Part shown: positions 32,636 to 41,062 of the stretch, one piece after another
Numbering within the stretch: the first letter of the stretch is position 1
How the letters are laid out: every line of letters starts with the position of its first letter
NCBI GenBank assembly: GCA_963814875.1
Contig: CAWFFJ010000009.1
Location: 1-46,816, forward strand
From: CAVSIS01 sp963814875
Lineage (GTDB): Bacteria; Acidobacteriota; Thermoanaerobaculia; Thermoanaerobaculales; Sulfomarinibacteraceae
DNA length: 46,816 bases
Reading direction: 5' to 3'
Position numbers and translations under genes: made by a program
The notes under the pieces: generated by a model
Told to the model about the DNA's origin: nothing
Database searches by the model: none
The model's input: only the letters and a program-made list of their open reading frames with translations

Positions 32636-34753
32636 GTGAACGAGGCGACTCGAACCACGGACGACGCCGTCGATCCGATCGGGCAGTGGCTGCTCAAGCT
32701 CGAGGTGACGCGCAAGGTGCGTCGCTTCTACGACGGCGACCACCCGGCCACCGAGCCGGCGTGGCGCCAGCTCGAGGAGCTCACTGCGGGCCTGCCGGTG
32801 CGTGTCATCATCATCCAGGTGACGCCGAAAGGCTTCCGCGTCGGCGGACGCGAGCTACGAGGTCACGCAGCGCGCACCGAGCGGCTCGCCCTCGAACTCT
32901 TCCACCTCGGGGTCGTTGCCGTGACCGTGCGCCCGCCGGTCGGAGTGGGCTCACTTCGCCGGTTTGTGGAGCTGTTGTCCGGGCTGAAAGACCAATCCGA
33001 CGAGTCTGAGCGCGCCCGGATCTTCGCCGAGGCTGAGTCCCTCGAAGGCATCGAACTGGTGCCTTTCGACGTCAACTGGTTCGTGTTCTCTGACGGTCTG
33101 GGTGTGGAGGGGAGCGCGCAGCAGCGACTCTGGGAGATGCTCGTCCAGCGCATTACCGGGGGTGTGCTCGAATCCTCCAGTGGATCGGGCGGCCTGACCC
33201 CAGAGGACATGGCGTTGATGGCGGACACCGCTGGCGACCCGTCGGGTTTCGTCAAGCTCCTGGTCGGCCACCTCCTCGAGCTGCTGGGCGAGACCGAGGA
33301 GAGTGGACAGCTGCTCGACGGAATGGCGCTGTTGGCCTCGGTCGAGGAGATGGTGCGGACCCTTCAAGCTGACAGCCGCCACGTCGCCGTGCGGTTGATG
33401 CTCCAAAATGCTCGGCCGCCCGGGTCGCTGCTTGCTCGACTTCCCGAAATCCTCTCCTCGGCGCTCTTCGTCGACGGCGTCGAGGCTTTGGTCAACGACG
33501 ACGTCGAGATCCCGGTGGCGGTCAGCATGCTGCTCGAGAAGCTGGCGGCGGCGGAGCCGTCCGGAATGGATCCCTGGCGCCGCCGTGGCGAAGACATCTC
33601 CGACGACCTCGTGCTCCGTTGCCGGTCGCTGCTGGTCAGGATGGGCATGGCCGTGCCCGGGGACGCGCCGGAGCGGGTGCCGTCCTACGTCGACAAGCCG
33701 TCTCTGCGCAAGCTGCTGGCGGAGACCACTGCCGATCCGGCGATCCTCGAGGCGATGGATCCTAACGTCCAGCGACGCCACCTCGAGCAGGTCCTTCGGG
33801 TCGCCTACCAGCTCTTCCCTGAGACAGTTCTCGCCACTGCTGTCGGAGGCCGGCTCGTCGACAGCTTCTACGAGCACCTCGAGCTGGGCGAGTTTTCGGA
33901 GGCAGGGGAGATCGCGTGCGACCTCCTGGCGAGCAGTGACAGAGTGTTGCGGGAGCGGATCACCGGCATCCACGGGCTGAGCGCCATGCTCGACGCGGTC
34001 AGCACTTGGGGTAAGGTGCACTGGAGGGAGCTGGCGCGCATCGTGGTGCTTCTCGGCGTCGACCTCGTCCCTGCTTTGATCACCAGGCTGCGCCTTGAGG
34101 ACAATCTCTCGCGACGGCGCCGGCTGCTCGAGATGGTGGTGACAATTGGACCGACGGCCGTCCCGCTGATTCGGCCGATGCTCGACGACGAGCGCTGGTT
34201 CGTGGTTCGCAACGGCATCCTCCTGCTGCGCCAGATTGGCGATCCGGAGTTGGCGGAGCGAGCCCTGGGGTTTCTGGCCCACCGTGACGCCCGGGTTGTG
34301 GCCGAGGCCGTGAAGACGCTGGCACTGGTCCGCGATCCGCGGTGGATCCAGGGAGTGCGCGAACTCGCCAGCCGTGATGATCCGGTGGCGTGGCGGGAGC
34401 TGGTCTCCCTCGGACGGAGAATGCGCCATCCCGAGATCGGGCGCCTGCTCGCCGAGACACTCGACGCGCGCCGCGGCAGCCATCTCAAGGACCCTGAGAC
34501 CCTGGAGCTGATCGATCTGCTCGGGATGTTCCCGATCCGCGAGGCAACCGATGCGCTGCTTCGCATTGCCTCGCTGTCGCAGTGGCGCCACACATTTCGT
34601 CTCACTCCGGTGTGGGAGACGGTGGCCCGGGCCGCGTCTAGGATGCCGATCACGGAGGCCGAGGAGGTTCTGCGCCGCGTTGCCCAACTCCGCGATCCGG
34701 CCGCAGGAACCGCGCGAGCGCTGCTCGCGCGCCGTCATGTGGGTGCGCCGTGA
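32636..34753 (+). CDS. HEAT-repeat protein with N-terminal domain shared with the HD protein
   Basis: The 705-residue cytoplasmic protein starts with a domain (about 10-140) containing RFYDGDHP, then VRVIIIQVTPKGFRVGGREL, LALELFHLGVVAVTV and FVELLSGL. The HD protein encoded next has a parallel domain. The C-terminal third is built of HEAT-like helical pairs: AVPLIRPMLDDERWFVVRNG, LLLRQIGDPELAERAL and FLAHRDARVVAEAVKTLALV. It is likely a scaffold or regulator. GTG 32636 is chosen because it puts YDGDHP at about the same distance from the start as in the neighbour; no strong ribosome site is visible. The stop overlaps the next start (GTGA). Confidence 0.75.
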   Translation: MNEATRTTDDAVDPIGQWLLKLEVTRKVRRFYDGDHPATEPAWRQLEELTAGLPVRVIIIQVTPKGFRVGGRELRGHAARTERLALELFHLGVVAVTVRPPVGVGSLRRFVELLSGLKDQSDESERARIFAEAESLEGIELVPFDVNWFVFSDGLGVEGSAQQRLWEMLVQRITGGVLESSSGSGGLTPEDMALMADTAGDPSGFVKLLVGHLLELLGETEESGQLLDGMALLASVEEMVRTLQADSRHVAVRLMLQNARPPGSLLARLPEILSSALFVDGVEALVNDDVEIPVAVSMLLEKLAAAEPSGMDPWRRRGEDISDDLVLRCRSLLVRMGMAVPGDAPERVPSYVDKPSLRKLLAETTADPAILEAMDPNVQRRHLEQVLRVAYQLFPETVLATAVGGRLVDSFYEHLELGEFSEAGEIACDLLASSDRVLRERITGIHGLSAMLDAVSTWGKVHWRELARIVVLLGVDLVPALITRLRLEDNLSRRRRLLEMVVTIGPTAVPLIRPMLDDERWFVVRNGILLLRQIGDPELAERALGFLAHRDARVVAEAVKTLALVRDPRWIQGVRELASRDDPVAWRELVSLGRRMRHPEIGRLLAETLDARRGSHLKDPETLELIDLLGMFPIREATDALLRIASLSQWRHTFRLTPVWETVARAASRMPITEAEEVLRRVAQLRDPAAGTARALLARRHVGAP

Positions 34754-35946
34754 GCTCGGCCAAGGCGGGCTGGGAGGGGAGGGTCCTCGGGTTTCTCACC
34801 GACCTCGCGGTGGGCGTGGTGACCACGCGGCTGTACTCGGGTGAGCACCCACGTGCCGCACGCGCTCGTAGCCGTCTCATCGAGCGTCTCGACGAGCTGG
34901 TCGCGGATTCCGGGGGGCCGCGGGAGGGAGGCAGCCCCGAGGGCGAGCTCTCGCTGGTGGTGCTCCAGGAGGAGCTCTTCATCGAGGGGCGCCCGTTCAC
35001 GCGGGCCGGCGAGCAGGTCGGCGCGCTGCTCCGCCGCTTCCACGTCCACGGCGTCGAGCGGGTGACCTTCCACCGTGGGGTCACCGAGGAGGAAGTTGGG
35101 CTGTTCCTCGAGGTGCTTGCCGCGGCACGCGGGTTTCCCGTTCCAACGCTTGAGCACATTCGGGTCGGACGCTTGGTGGGGAACCAGTCAGCGGACAGCG
35201 GCGACATCGAGCACAGTGAGCTCCCCGAGGTGACCCTGAGAGATCGCGTCCAGGTCGTTCGCGATGCCTTCAGCGCAGTCGAGGCCGGGCGCCCGCTGCC
35301 AGTCGCCTCGCTCGACGACGTGATCACGAACCTCGATGGTCAGCTGCAGCGCATCGAGGACCCGCTCACGTTGCTCGCGCCGTTGGACGACGATGCCGAC
35401 TGGCTCGCAGTCCACGCCCACAACGTCGCAGTGCTGACCCTTGTGCTGGCGGTGCCGCTGGGACTCGAGGAGAGCGACCGGTGGGACCTGGGTCTCGCAG
35501 GCGCACTGCACGACATCGGCAAGATCGGGCTGGCTCCCGAGGTGCTGCGGAAGGACCTCGAGTTGAGCGGGAGCGAATGGGAGCTGCAGCTCGACCACCC
35601 CCGAATCGGTCTCGAACGTCTGCTTGGGATACCCCAGATTCCGCCTGTCGCGCCGATTGTCGCCTTCGAGCACCACCTCACCTGGCAGGGAGGGGGGTGG
35701 CCACGCCTTCCCGAGCTGCGGCGCCCTCACCCTGCAGCGTCGATGGTGGCGGTGGCCGAAGTCTTCGACATCCTGCACACCGTGCGCGGGCCGCGCGGGA
35801 CTGCGACCCGGGAGGCGGTCGTGGCGACCCTGGAAGGCGGCTCCGGAACCTTGTTCGACCCCTTCGTGGCGCAGGCGATGCAGGTGATCTGGGAGTGCTC
35901 CGCCCGGGGGGGGAGCTCCGAGCCGGGAAGCGGCAGCCCCTGGTGA
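34750..35946 (+). CDS. HD-domain phosphohydrolase-like protein
   Basis: The 398-residue protein shares its N-terminal domain with the HEAT protein (RLYSGEHP near 28, then LVVLQEELFIEGRPF and LLRRFHVHGVERVTFHRG). An HD domain follows: HAHNVAVLTL, then GALHDIGKIGLAPEVL (251-266), LDHPRIGLERLL and FEHHLTWQGGGWPRL. The layout matches HD-GYP phosphodiesterases, but GYP is replaced by GGW, so cyclic di-GMP hydrolysis is uncertain. It is translationally coupled to the HEAT gene, and the two probably work together in signalling. Confidence 0.8.
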   Translation: MSSAKAGWEGRVLGFLTDLAVGVVTTRLYSGEHPRAARARSRLIERLDELVADSGGPREGGSPEGELSLVVLQEELFIEGRPFTRAGEQVGALLRRFHVHGVERVTFHRGVTEEEVGLFLEVLAAARGFPVPTLEHIRVGRLVGNQSADSGDIEHSELPEVTLRDRVQVVRDAFSAVEAGRPLPVASLDDVITNLDGQLQRIEDPLTLLAPLDDDADWLAVHAHNVAVLTLVLAVPLGLEESDRWDLGLAGALHDIGKIGLAPEVLRKDLELSGSEWELQLDHPRIGLERLLGIPQIPPVAPIVAFEHHLTWQGGGWPRLPELRRPHPAASMVAVAEVFDILHTVRGPRGTATREAVVATLEGGSGTLFDPFVAQAMQVIWECSARGGSSEPGSGSPW

Positions 35947-35966
35947 GCCCTGGCGCCGGCGCGACG

Positions 35967-36219
35967 TCAGCAGACCAGCAACGCGAGGAGCAGCCCGAGG
36001 GCAGCCCCGGCGGTGACGTCGGAGGCGTAATGGACGCCGAGCGCGACCCGCGACACCGTGATCAGTGCGGCCAGCGGCAGGTAAAAAAGGGTGAGCGCCG
36101 GGACCAGGGCCGCCATCGTGAGAGTGCACAGAACGGCGTGCAGGGTGTGGCCGGATGGGAAGGAGCCCGCATCGGGGATGCCGACGCGCTGGGGCGGCCC
36201 ACCGGCGACGCAGCACGGG
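35967..36219 (-). pseudogene. PAP2 phosphatase, 5'-truncated remnant
   Basis: The frame ending at 35967 keeps the second half of a PAP2-superfamily phosphatase: VGIPDAGSFPSGHTLHAVLC (PSGH motif), helices, ALITVSRVALGVHYASDV (SRxxxGxHYxxDV) and GAALGLLLALL. The N-terminal helices and the KxxxxxxRP motif are gone. The frame is interrupted just before the RP residues by the dispersed element at 36220-36346, which contributes its own open frame. The original start is lost, so this is an inactivated gene unless a chimeric product is made from ATG 36377. Confidence 0.7.
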
Positions 36220-36346
36220 CGGGTCCTCTCGCAACTCGTCGCCTGCGACGTGTCTCTCGACACGCCTCGGTGGCTCGTCACTCGAGGGCGCCACGCTGGC
36301 GGGCATCTCGGCGCCCTCGCAACGTGACCTTGTGAGAAGTGCAGGC
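36220..36346 (+). repeat. Dispersed TIR element, copy 2 (5'-truncated)
   Basis: About 127 bp matching the 3' two thirds of the element at 42113-42290, from CTCTCGCAACTCG through CACGCTGGCGGGCATCTCGG to GTGAGAAGTGCAGG. Its internal hairpin is CGTGTC-TCTC-GACACG (36249-36264). The left end abuts the PAP2 coding remnant. The following 36347-36633 holds no gene I can support. Confidence 0.8.
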
Positions 36347-36633
36347 CAGTGAGCGTGGCGACCATGGCGCGTTCCATGCCAGGAGGTTGGCCGGAAGGTG
36401 CGAGGCTCCGGGGAAGGTCCGGTGAAGAGGGTGTAAAGAACTGGTTCGTAGCGACTTCAGAAGACGCTCATGGCGAAACGCTCGTTGGCGTGTCCGCGTT
36501 GCGTCTCCGCCTCAGGAGAGCCCAACGGTCGAGGCGACATCACCGCGCTGTCCTGTACGGTGCTCGATCAGTTGGCTCGCGGGATACCATGGGACGGGGC
36601 GCGGGCGTTCCGACCCGACCAGGAGGTCGTCGC

Positions 36634-37083
36634 ATGCGGGAGCTGCTGCTCGCGATGCTAGGTGGCGCAGTGGGCGGCGCCGTTGTCGGCGCCGCCGTCG
36701 TGGTCGCTCTCGGTCGGCTCCTGCGCTCCAAGGCGACGGAGCTCGCCGACGGGGTCGGGAGCTCGGTGCGCAGAGCGGTCGAGGAGGGCGCGGCCCAGGC
36801 GGGGCCCCGGCTCCGGGCCGAGGTCTCGGCCGGAGTCAGCGAGGCGGCCGTGGAGGTGCTGCCGAAGATCCGAGACGAGGTCCGGAGCGGTGTCATCGAG
36901 GGCGCCGACGAGGTCGCTCCGCGCGTGCGCGAGATGATGAGGAACGGGCTCGAAACGGCCGTGGACGATGTCCTAGGCGAGCGCCTCGCGCGGGCCGGCC
37001 GCGGCGCCCTGAAGACCGGCACTTCAGTGGTCGAGGCGGGCCTCGACCTTCTGCTCGGCCGTGACGACCGCAATCGGGACTGA
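36634..37083 (+). CDS. Small membrane-anchored helical protein
   Basis: The 149-residue product has an N-terminal Gly/Ala/Val helix (LLAMLGGAVGGAVVGAAVVV). Long amphipathic, charged helices follow with a regular pattern: SSVRRAVEEGAAQAGPRLRA, then EVLPKIRDEVRSGVIEGADE and VREMMRNGLETAV. It resembles YtxH-like or apolipoprotein-like proteins but I do not assign a family. AGGAGG lies 7 nt before ATG 36634. Its stop codon overlaps the next CACAGAG element. Confidence 0.75.
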   Translation: MRELLLAMLGGAVGGAVVGAAVVVALGRLLRSKATELADGVGSSVRRAVEEGAAQAGPRLRAEVSAGVSEAAVEVLPKIRDEVRSGVIEGADEVAPRVREMMRNGLETAVDDVLGERLARAGRGALKTGTSVVEAGLDLLLGRDDRNRD

Positions 37084-37172
37084 ACCACAAAGGCACAGAG
37101 CCACAGAAGGAGGCACAGAAGGCAGGAGATTGTCCCTGTGCTCCTCTGTCTCTCTGTGCCTCTGTGGTATTC
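37082..37172. repeat. CACAGAG hairpin element 2
   Basis: The left arm GAACCACAAAGGCACAGAG and the right arm CTCTGTGCCTCTGTGGTATTC pair over about 30 of 36 positions to form one large imperfect hairpin. It fills the gap between two convergent genes exactly: its left end includes the TGA of the gene at 36634 and its right end lies 6 bp from the DUF4388 stop. A bidirectional terminator role is likely. Confidence 0.75.
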
Positions 37173-37178
37173 CTCCGA

Positions 37179-38378
37179 TCAGAACTGGAACGGCTCGTCG
37201 TCGGTGTCGACTGTGTACGGTTCCTCGGCGGACGCGGTCTTGCGGTAGCGGCGCACGGAGCGCGCCTCGCGTATCTTGACCAGTCCGCGACGCAGGAGGT
37301 TGTGGAGGATCGCCCGGTTTTGGAGGTCGCGGCCTGGAAGCTGGCTCAGCACCTCCTGTACCGAGTAGAAGCCGTTGATCCGGGACAGGACGAAGCCCTC
37401 GGCCGGTGCGCAATCGAGGTTCATAAGCTCGGAAAGGCCGGCGCTGGGCTCGAGGGTGATCCGGTCGGAGAGCTGGCCGGAGTGGAGCCGCTCGTCGATG
37501 CGCGTCTCGGTGGCTGCGACGAAGGCGCCGGCGTCCGGGTCGTCCGGGTACTTATCGCGGATCGCCGCGAGCATCTGCAGCGCGTCGAAGAGACGGTCGC
37601 GCTCGACCCGATCCTCGATGTCGTAGACAGCTTCGTGCCACGGAGCGTGGCTGTGGCCGGGGGTGGAACGAATCTCGTCCGAGGGCAGCTGCAGGCGCAT
37701 CTGGTTTCTCTGGAGGCACTGAAAGACAAAGCCGAGCACGTCGAACTCCGGAACTCGGACGGTCAGAGCAATCTCCTCGATGCTGAGGCTGCCGTCGATT
37801 GCCGAGAGAATTGCCTGCTCGACTTGGTTGAGTGCGCCGGCGTCCGGGGCATCCACCACCACCGGAACGTGATTCGAGCTCGGGATAAGGCTCGTGAAGT
37901 GAGCTCGCTCGTCCCGCTGCCGGTGACCCTCGAGCAGAAACTGGTGGACCGGCAGCTGCAGCTCGAGGAAGTCCCGCTCGGGCAGCTCGCCCTCGAGAAA
38001 GCGGAAGTTGCCCTCGTCCCACAGCATCAGGTCGTAGATGGTCTCCTCGGTCTTGATCCGGATCAGGTGCTCGATCTCCGGGCGTCCGAGGTGACCCATC
38101 TGGACGACCAACTCGCCGAGCATGACCTTGAAGTGGTCCTGCATTTCGATCAGGTACTGGAGCTCCTCCTCGGTGAGATAGCCCCACCCGACGAGGTAGT
38201 AGCCCAGCATCTCGCGAGGGTTGTCGGAGGCCACCGCCACCACCGAGCCGCGTCGAAAGTAGATCCGAGTGGTGTAGCGCGGGCCGTCGATCACCAGCGT
38301 GCCGGTCTTGAAGCTGTTGGAGAGCCACTGCACCAGGTCCGCGAATGGCATGGTGCGGAGGTTTCCGGCGACCGACAC
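37179..38378 (-). CDS. DUF4388 domain protein
   Basis: The 399-residue protein starts VAGNLRTMPFADLVQWLSNS followed by KTGTLVIDG, the DUF4388 (PATAN-like) signature, with an ensuing acidic, helix-rich region (EMLGYYLVGWGYLTEEEL, then RIKTEETIYDLMLWDEGNFR). DUF4388 proteins occur in gliding and surface-signalling bacteria as regulators; no enzyme is known. GTG 38378 is chosen because GGGGAGG lies ahead of it and the domain starts there. The frame extends to an ATG in the dispersed element at 38453, but that would add about 25-30 low-complexity residues. Confidence 0.85.
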   Translation of the reverse strand: MSVAGNLRTMPFADLVQWLSNSFKTGTLVIDGPRYTTRIYFRRGSVVAVASDNPREMLGYYLVGWGYLTEEELQYLIEMQDHFKVMLGELVVQMGHLGRPEIEHLIRIKTEETIYDLMLWDEGNFRFLEGELPERDFLELQLPVHQFLLEGHRQRDERAHFTSLIPSSNHVPVVVDAPDAGALNQVEQAILSAIDGSLSIEEIALTVRVPEFDVLGFVFQCLQRNQMRLQLPSDEIRSTPGHSHAPWHEAVYDIEDRVERDRLFDALQMLAAIRDKYPDDPDAGAFVAATETRIDERLHSGQLSDRITLEPSAGLSELMNLDCAPAEGFVLSRINGFYSVQEVLSQLPGRDLQNRAILHNLLRRGLVKIREARSVRRYRKTASAEEPYTVDTDDEPFQF

Positions 38379-38446
38379 GTGACGTCCTCCCCGGTCTGGT
38401 GTGCACGGCAACCGCGCCTCGGTCGCCGACGCACCCATAACTCTAG

Positions 38447-38623
38447 CCTGCATGTCCCACCACGTCACGTCGCGAGGGCGTCGAGATGGCTGTCAACGTG
38501 GAGCCATCGAGCGGCGAGGCGCCGAGTCGTATGGGTGCATACGTCGCAGGCGACGAGTCGCGAGAGGGTCCGCGAGGGCTGGCAGATCGTCGCCCGCAGC
38601 AGGGAGGTGGCGGGACATGCAGG
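38447..38623 (-). repeat. Dispersed TIR element, copy 3 (full length)
   Basis: A full 177-bp copy in minus orientation. The ends CCTGCATGTCCCACCAC and GGTGGCGGGACATGCAGG are inverted repeats with one mismatch in 16. The internal hairpin is CGTATG-N4-CATACG (38528-38543). It lies 69 bp upstream of the DUF4388 start, between it and the divergent RlmL-like gene. Confidence 0.85.
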
Positions 38624-38627
38624 CCCA

Positions 38628-38667
38628 CCTGCCTGTCTCACCACGTCACGTCGCGAGAGCGCCGAAA
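38628..38667 (-). repeat. Dispersed TIR element, end fragment
   Basis: CCTGCCTGTCTCACCACGTC and the following CGCGAGAGCGCC match the first 40 bp of copy 3 on this strand. It starts 4 bp after copy 3 ends, in the same orientation, as if a second copy had been inserted and lost its body. Confidence 0.7.
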
Positions 38668-38717
38668 CCAACGACCCGCTGGTTGCACGTCGGGGTGCTG
38701 CCGTGTAGCGTGCTGCG

Positions 38718-39902
38718 GTGCCATCTCCCCTCGGCGGTCGTCTCGACCTCGCCGCCACCTGCGCGCGCGGTCTCGAAGAAGTGCTGGTCGAGGAGCTGAC
38801 TGCGATCGGGGCCGAACAGATTTCGGCCGGCCGTGGTGCCGTGCAGTTTCGCGGCTCGGTTTCCGACCTGTGCACCGCCAGTCTGGAGCTGCGCACCGCC
38901 ATGCGGATCGTGCTCCGCCTCGCCGCGGCGCCCGCGAGCGGACGCGACCCGCTCTACCGGCTGACCTCATCCATCGCCTGGGAGGAGCTCGTGGCGCCCG
39001 GGCAGACGATTGCCGTCGAGGCGGTCGGCCGCTCGGCGGCGTTTCCCAACCGGGCGTTCGCGGCCCTTCTGGTCAAGGATGCAGTGGTCGACCGGATCCG
39101 GCGCCGCACCGGCACCCGTCCCGACGTCGACCGGCGAGCTCCAGACATTCCGATCCACGTCCACCTTGGCGACGATGTGGTGTCGGTCGGCCTCGATGCC
39201 TCGGGAGAGCCGCTCTCCCACCGCGGCTACCGGACCGGCGGCGGACCCGCACCCCTCGCTGAATCGCTCGCGGCCGGCATTCTACGGCTGGTCGGCTATG
39301 ACGGCGAGGGACCATTGGCGGACCCCATGTGCGGCTCCGGCACGCTCGCCGTCGAGGCCGCGCTGATCGCGACCAGGACCGCACCGGGTCTCGCGCGCGG
39401 CTTCGCCTTCGAGCGCTGGCCTCGATTCGATTTCGGCCCACTCCGGCGGGCCCGCGAGCGGGCGATTGCGGCGCGGCGTGCGGCACCGTCGCCGATTCTC
39501 GCGTCAGACGTGGACCCTCTCGCCGTCGACGCGGCCCGTCGGCACGCGCGCGCAGCCGGCGTCGGTGAAGCGGTTCAGGTCGAGCGCCGCGATGTCCGCG
39601 ATCTCGACCTCCCGCCGGGCTGGTTGATCGTCTCCAACCCACCCTACGGGAAGCGGCTGGGCGAGGTCGGACCGCTCCGCGAGGTCTACTCGGCGCTCGG
39701 CGATGCGCTCAAGCGCGGCGCGGCAGGGTGTGCGGCATGGCTACTGGTCGGCGAGCCAGAGCTGGCGCGGTCAATAGGCCTCAAGACGTCCCGCCGCATC
39801 GTGCTGTTCAACGGCCCCATCGAGTGCCGCCTTCTCCGCTTCGATCTCTTCGAAGGGTCCGCTCGGCGCCCATGCAGCGCGTCAGAGGAGCCCGCAGGGT
39901 AA
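38718..39902 (+). CDS. rlmL: RlmL-like 23S rRNA guanine-N2 methyltransferase
   Basis: The 394-residue protein joins an N-terminal THUMP-type RNA-binding domain (CARGLEEVLVEEL near the start, then LYRLTSSIAWEELV) to a class I methyltransferase. LADPMCGSGTLAVEAAL is the SAM site, LASDVDPLAV follows, and WLIVSNPPYGKRLGE is the NPPY catalytic motif of N2-guanine methyltransferases. It matches the N-terminal half of RlmKL (m2G2445 of 23S rRNA), or a Trm14-like tRNA enzyme. GTG 38718 is the start. Confidence 0.82.
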   Translation: MPSPLGGRLDLAATCARGLEEVLVEELTAIGAEQISAGRGAVQFRGSVSDLCTASLELRTAMRIVLRLAAAPASGRDPLYRLTSSIAWEELVAPGQTIAVEAVGRSAAFPNRAFAALLVKDAVVDRIRRRTGTRPDVDRRAPDIPIHVHLGDDVVSVGLDASGEPLSHRGYRTGGGPAPLAESLAAGILRLVGYDGEGPLADPMCGSGTLAVEAALIATRTAPGLARGFAFERWPRFDFGPLRRARERAIAARRAAPSPILASDVDPLAVDAARRHARAAGVGEAVQVERRDVRDLDLPPGWLIVSNPPYGKRLGEVGPLREVYSALGDALKRGAAGCAAWLLVGEPELARSIGLKTSRRIVLFNGPIECRLLRFDLFEGSARRPCSASEEPAG

Positions 39903-39953
39903 AGGCCCCCAGCTTGCGTCTCATCGTCCCGACGACCGTCAAGGGCCTATGCC

Positions 39954-40964
39954 CTACAGGCTCCCAGCGAGCAGGGCCTCGGCCAGAGAGATTCCGCTGA
40001 TCACGGCGTTCTCCACTGTGCTGCCGCGGCCCCAGTCGCCGCACGCACCGATGCGACGCGCCGGATCGAGGAGGAAGTCTGTTCCGAGCGGTGCGAGCAC
40101 CGCCGCGTAGCGCCAGCGGTGTGCTGCGCCGTGGCTCGGCTCCGGGAGCCTTCTCCCGACTGCGGAGCCCGCCGAGAGGACGAGCGCCCTGACCACGGAC
40201 TCTCGATCGTCATCGAAATGGTCGGCCGACCAGGTGGTCGATCCATGCAGCACCCAGGATTCGCCTCCATCGCGGCCCGGTTTGGCGCCGTCATGAACCA
40301 TCAACGCGAGCGGCGCCATCGGAACGTAGGCCGCCTCGAAGGCCAGCTCGAGAGGGCGGTCCCATGCGGCCATGACGGTCCAGGTCGGCGCCATGTGGAC
40401 TTCGCCAAGCACGCCGGCCAGCTCGGGAGCGTGCGCGAGGAGGGGAGCAGCCTGCGGTGCCGGTACCGCAACCGCCACCGCATCGAAAAGGCCGAGATCG
40501 GTACTGGCGGAGTCCCCCAGCCGCCAGCTGCCGCCCTCGGGCACGATGTGCTCGACGGGGCAACCGCACCGGGTCGGGATGTCGCCGGCGAGGTGCTGGG
40601 CGAATGCGTTCATGCCGGGCACGGCGACGAACCGCTCCTGGGTACCGACAATCTCGTCGATTTGGCCGCCGTTGAGCAGCCGCACCCGCCCGGTCCAGCG
40701 CGCCATCACGCCGGCTGTGATCGCGTCGTCGACGAGCGAGGTAAAACGGTCGCCAGCCGTGTGGAAGAACGCTGCCCCGTGGTCGAACGAGACCGGTCCG
40801 CCGCGCTGTGTCGAGGTGCGGCCTCCCAGTCCACGGGCCTTGTCGATCAGGGTCACGTCCGCATGGGCGCGGGCGAGAGTGTGGGCGCAGGCGGCGCCGG
40901 AAGCTCCACCGCCCACGACGGCCACACGAAGTTCTCGGTCTCGGGCTTGGCGACGAGGAGACAT
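39954..40964 (-). CDS. Renalase-like FAD-dependent amine oxidase
   Basis: The 336-residue flavoprotein begins RVAVVGGGASGAACAHTLAR, a complete FAD Rossmann motif, then LIDKARGLGGRTST and FDHGAAFF as in renalase/amine oxidase-like enzymes. The C-terminus has RIGACGDWGRGSTVENAVIS, the usual FAD-closing segment. It would oxidise an amine or a nicotinamide isomer; the substrate is not evident. GGAGGTGTG precedes ATG 40964; an in-frame ATG at 41015 is upstream without a ribosome site. It is convergent with rlmL. Confidence 0.82.
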   Translation of the reverse strand: MSPRRQARDRELRVAVVGGGASGAACAHTLARAHADVTLIDKARGLGGRTSTQRGGPVSFDHGAAFFHTAGDRFTSLVDDAITAGVMARWTGRVRLLNGGQIDEIVGTQERFVAVPGMNAFAQHLAGDIPTRCGCPVEHIVPEGGSWRLGDSASTDLGLFDAVAVAVPAPQAAPLLAHAPELAGVLGEVHMAPTWTVMAAWDRPLELAFEAAYVPMAPLALMVHDGAKPGRDGGESWVLHGSTTWSADHFDDDRESVVRALVLSAGSAVGRRLPEPSHGAAHRWRYAAVLAPLGTDFLLDPARRIGACGDWGRGSTVENAVISGISLAEALLAGSL

Positions 40965-41062
40965 CACACCTCCGGACGGCGGCTCGTTGAGCCCACGTTG
41001 GACGTCCGCGGGCACAGGGAGCTCGCTGACGCCAACGCAGGCCCGGGCAGCCTTCTTCCCGC

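Noticed and set aside
36470..36661. A 63-codon frame starting MAKRSLACPRC and ending CGSCCSRC, like a zinc ribbon
   Set aside because: It has a weak ribosome site, runs through the ribosome site and start of the strong gene at 36634, and the distance between the Cys pairs is unusual. Chance seems more likely.
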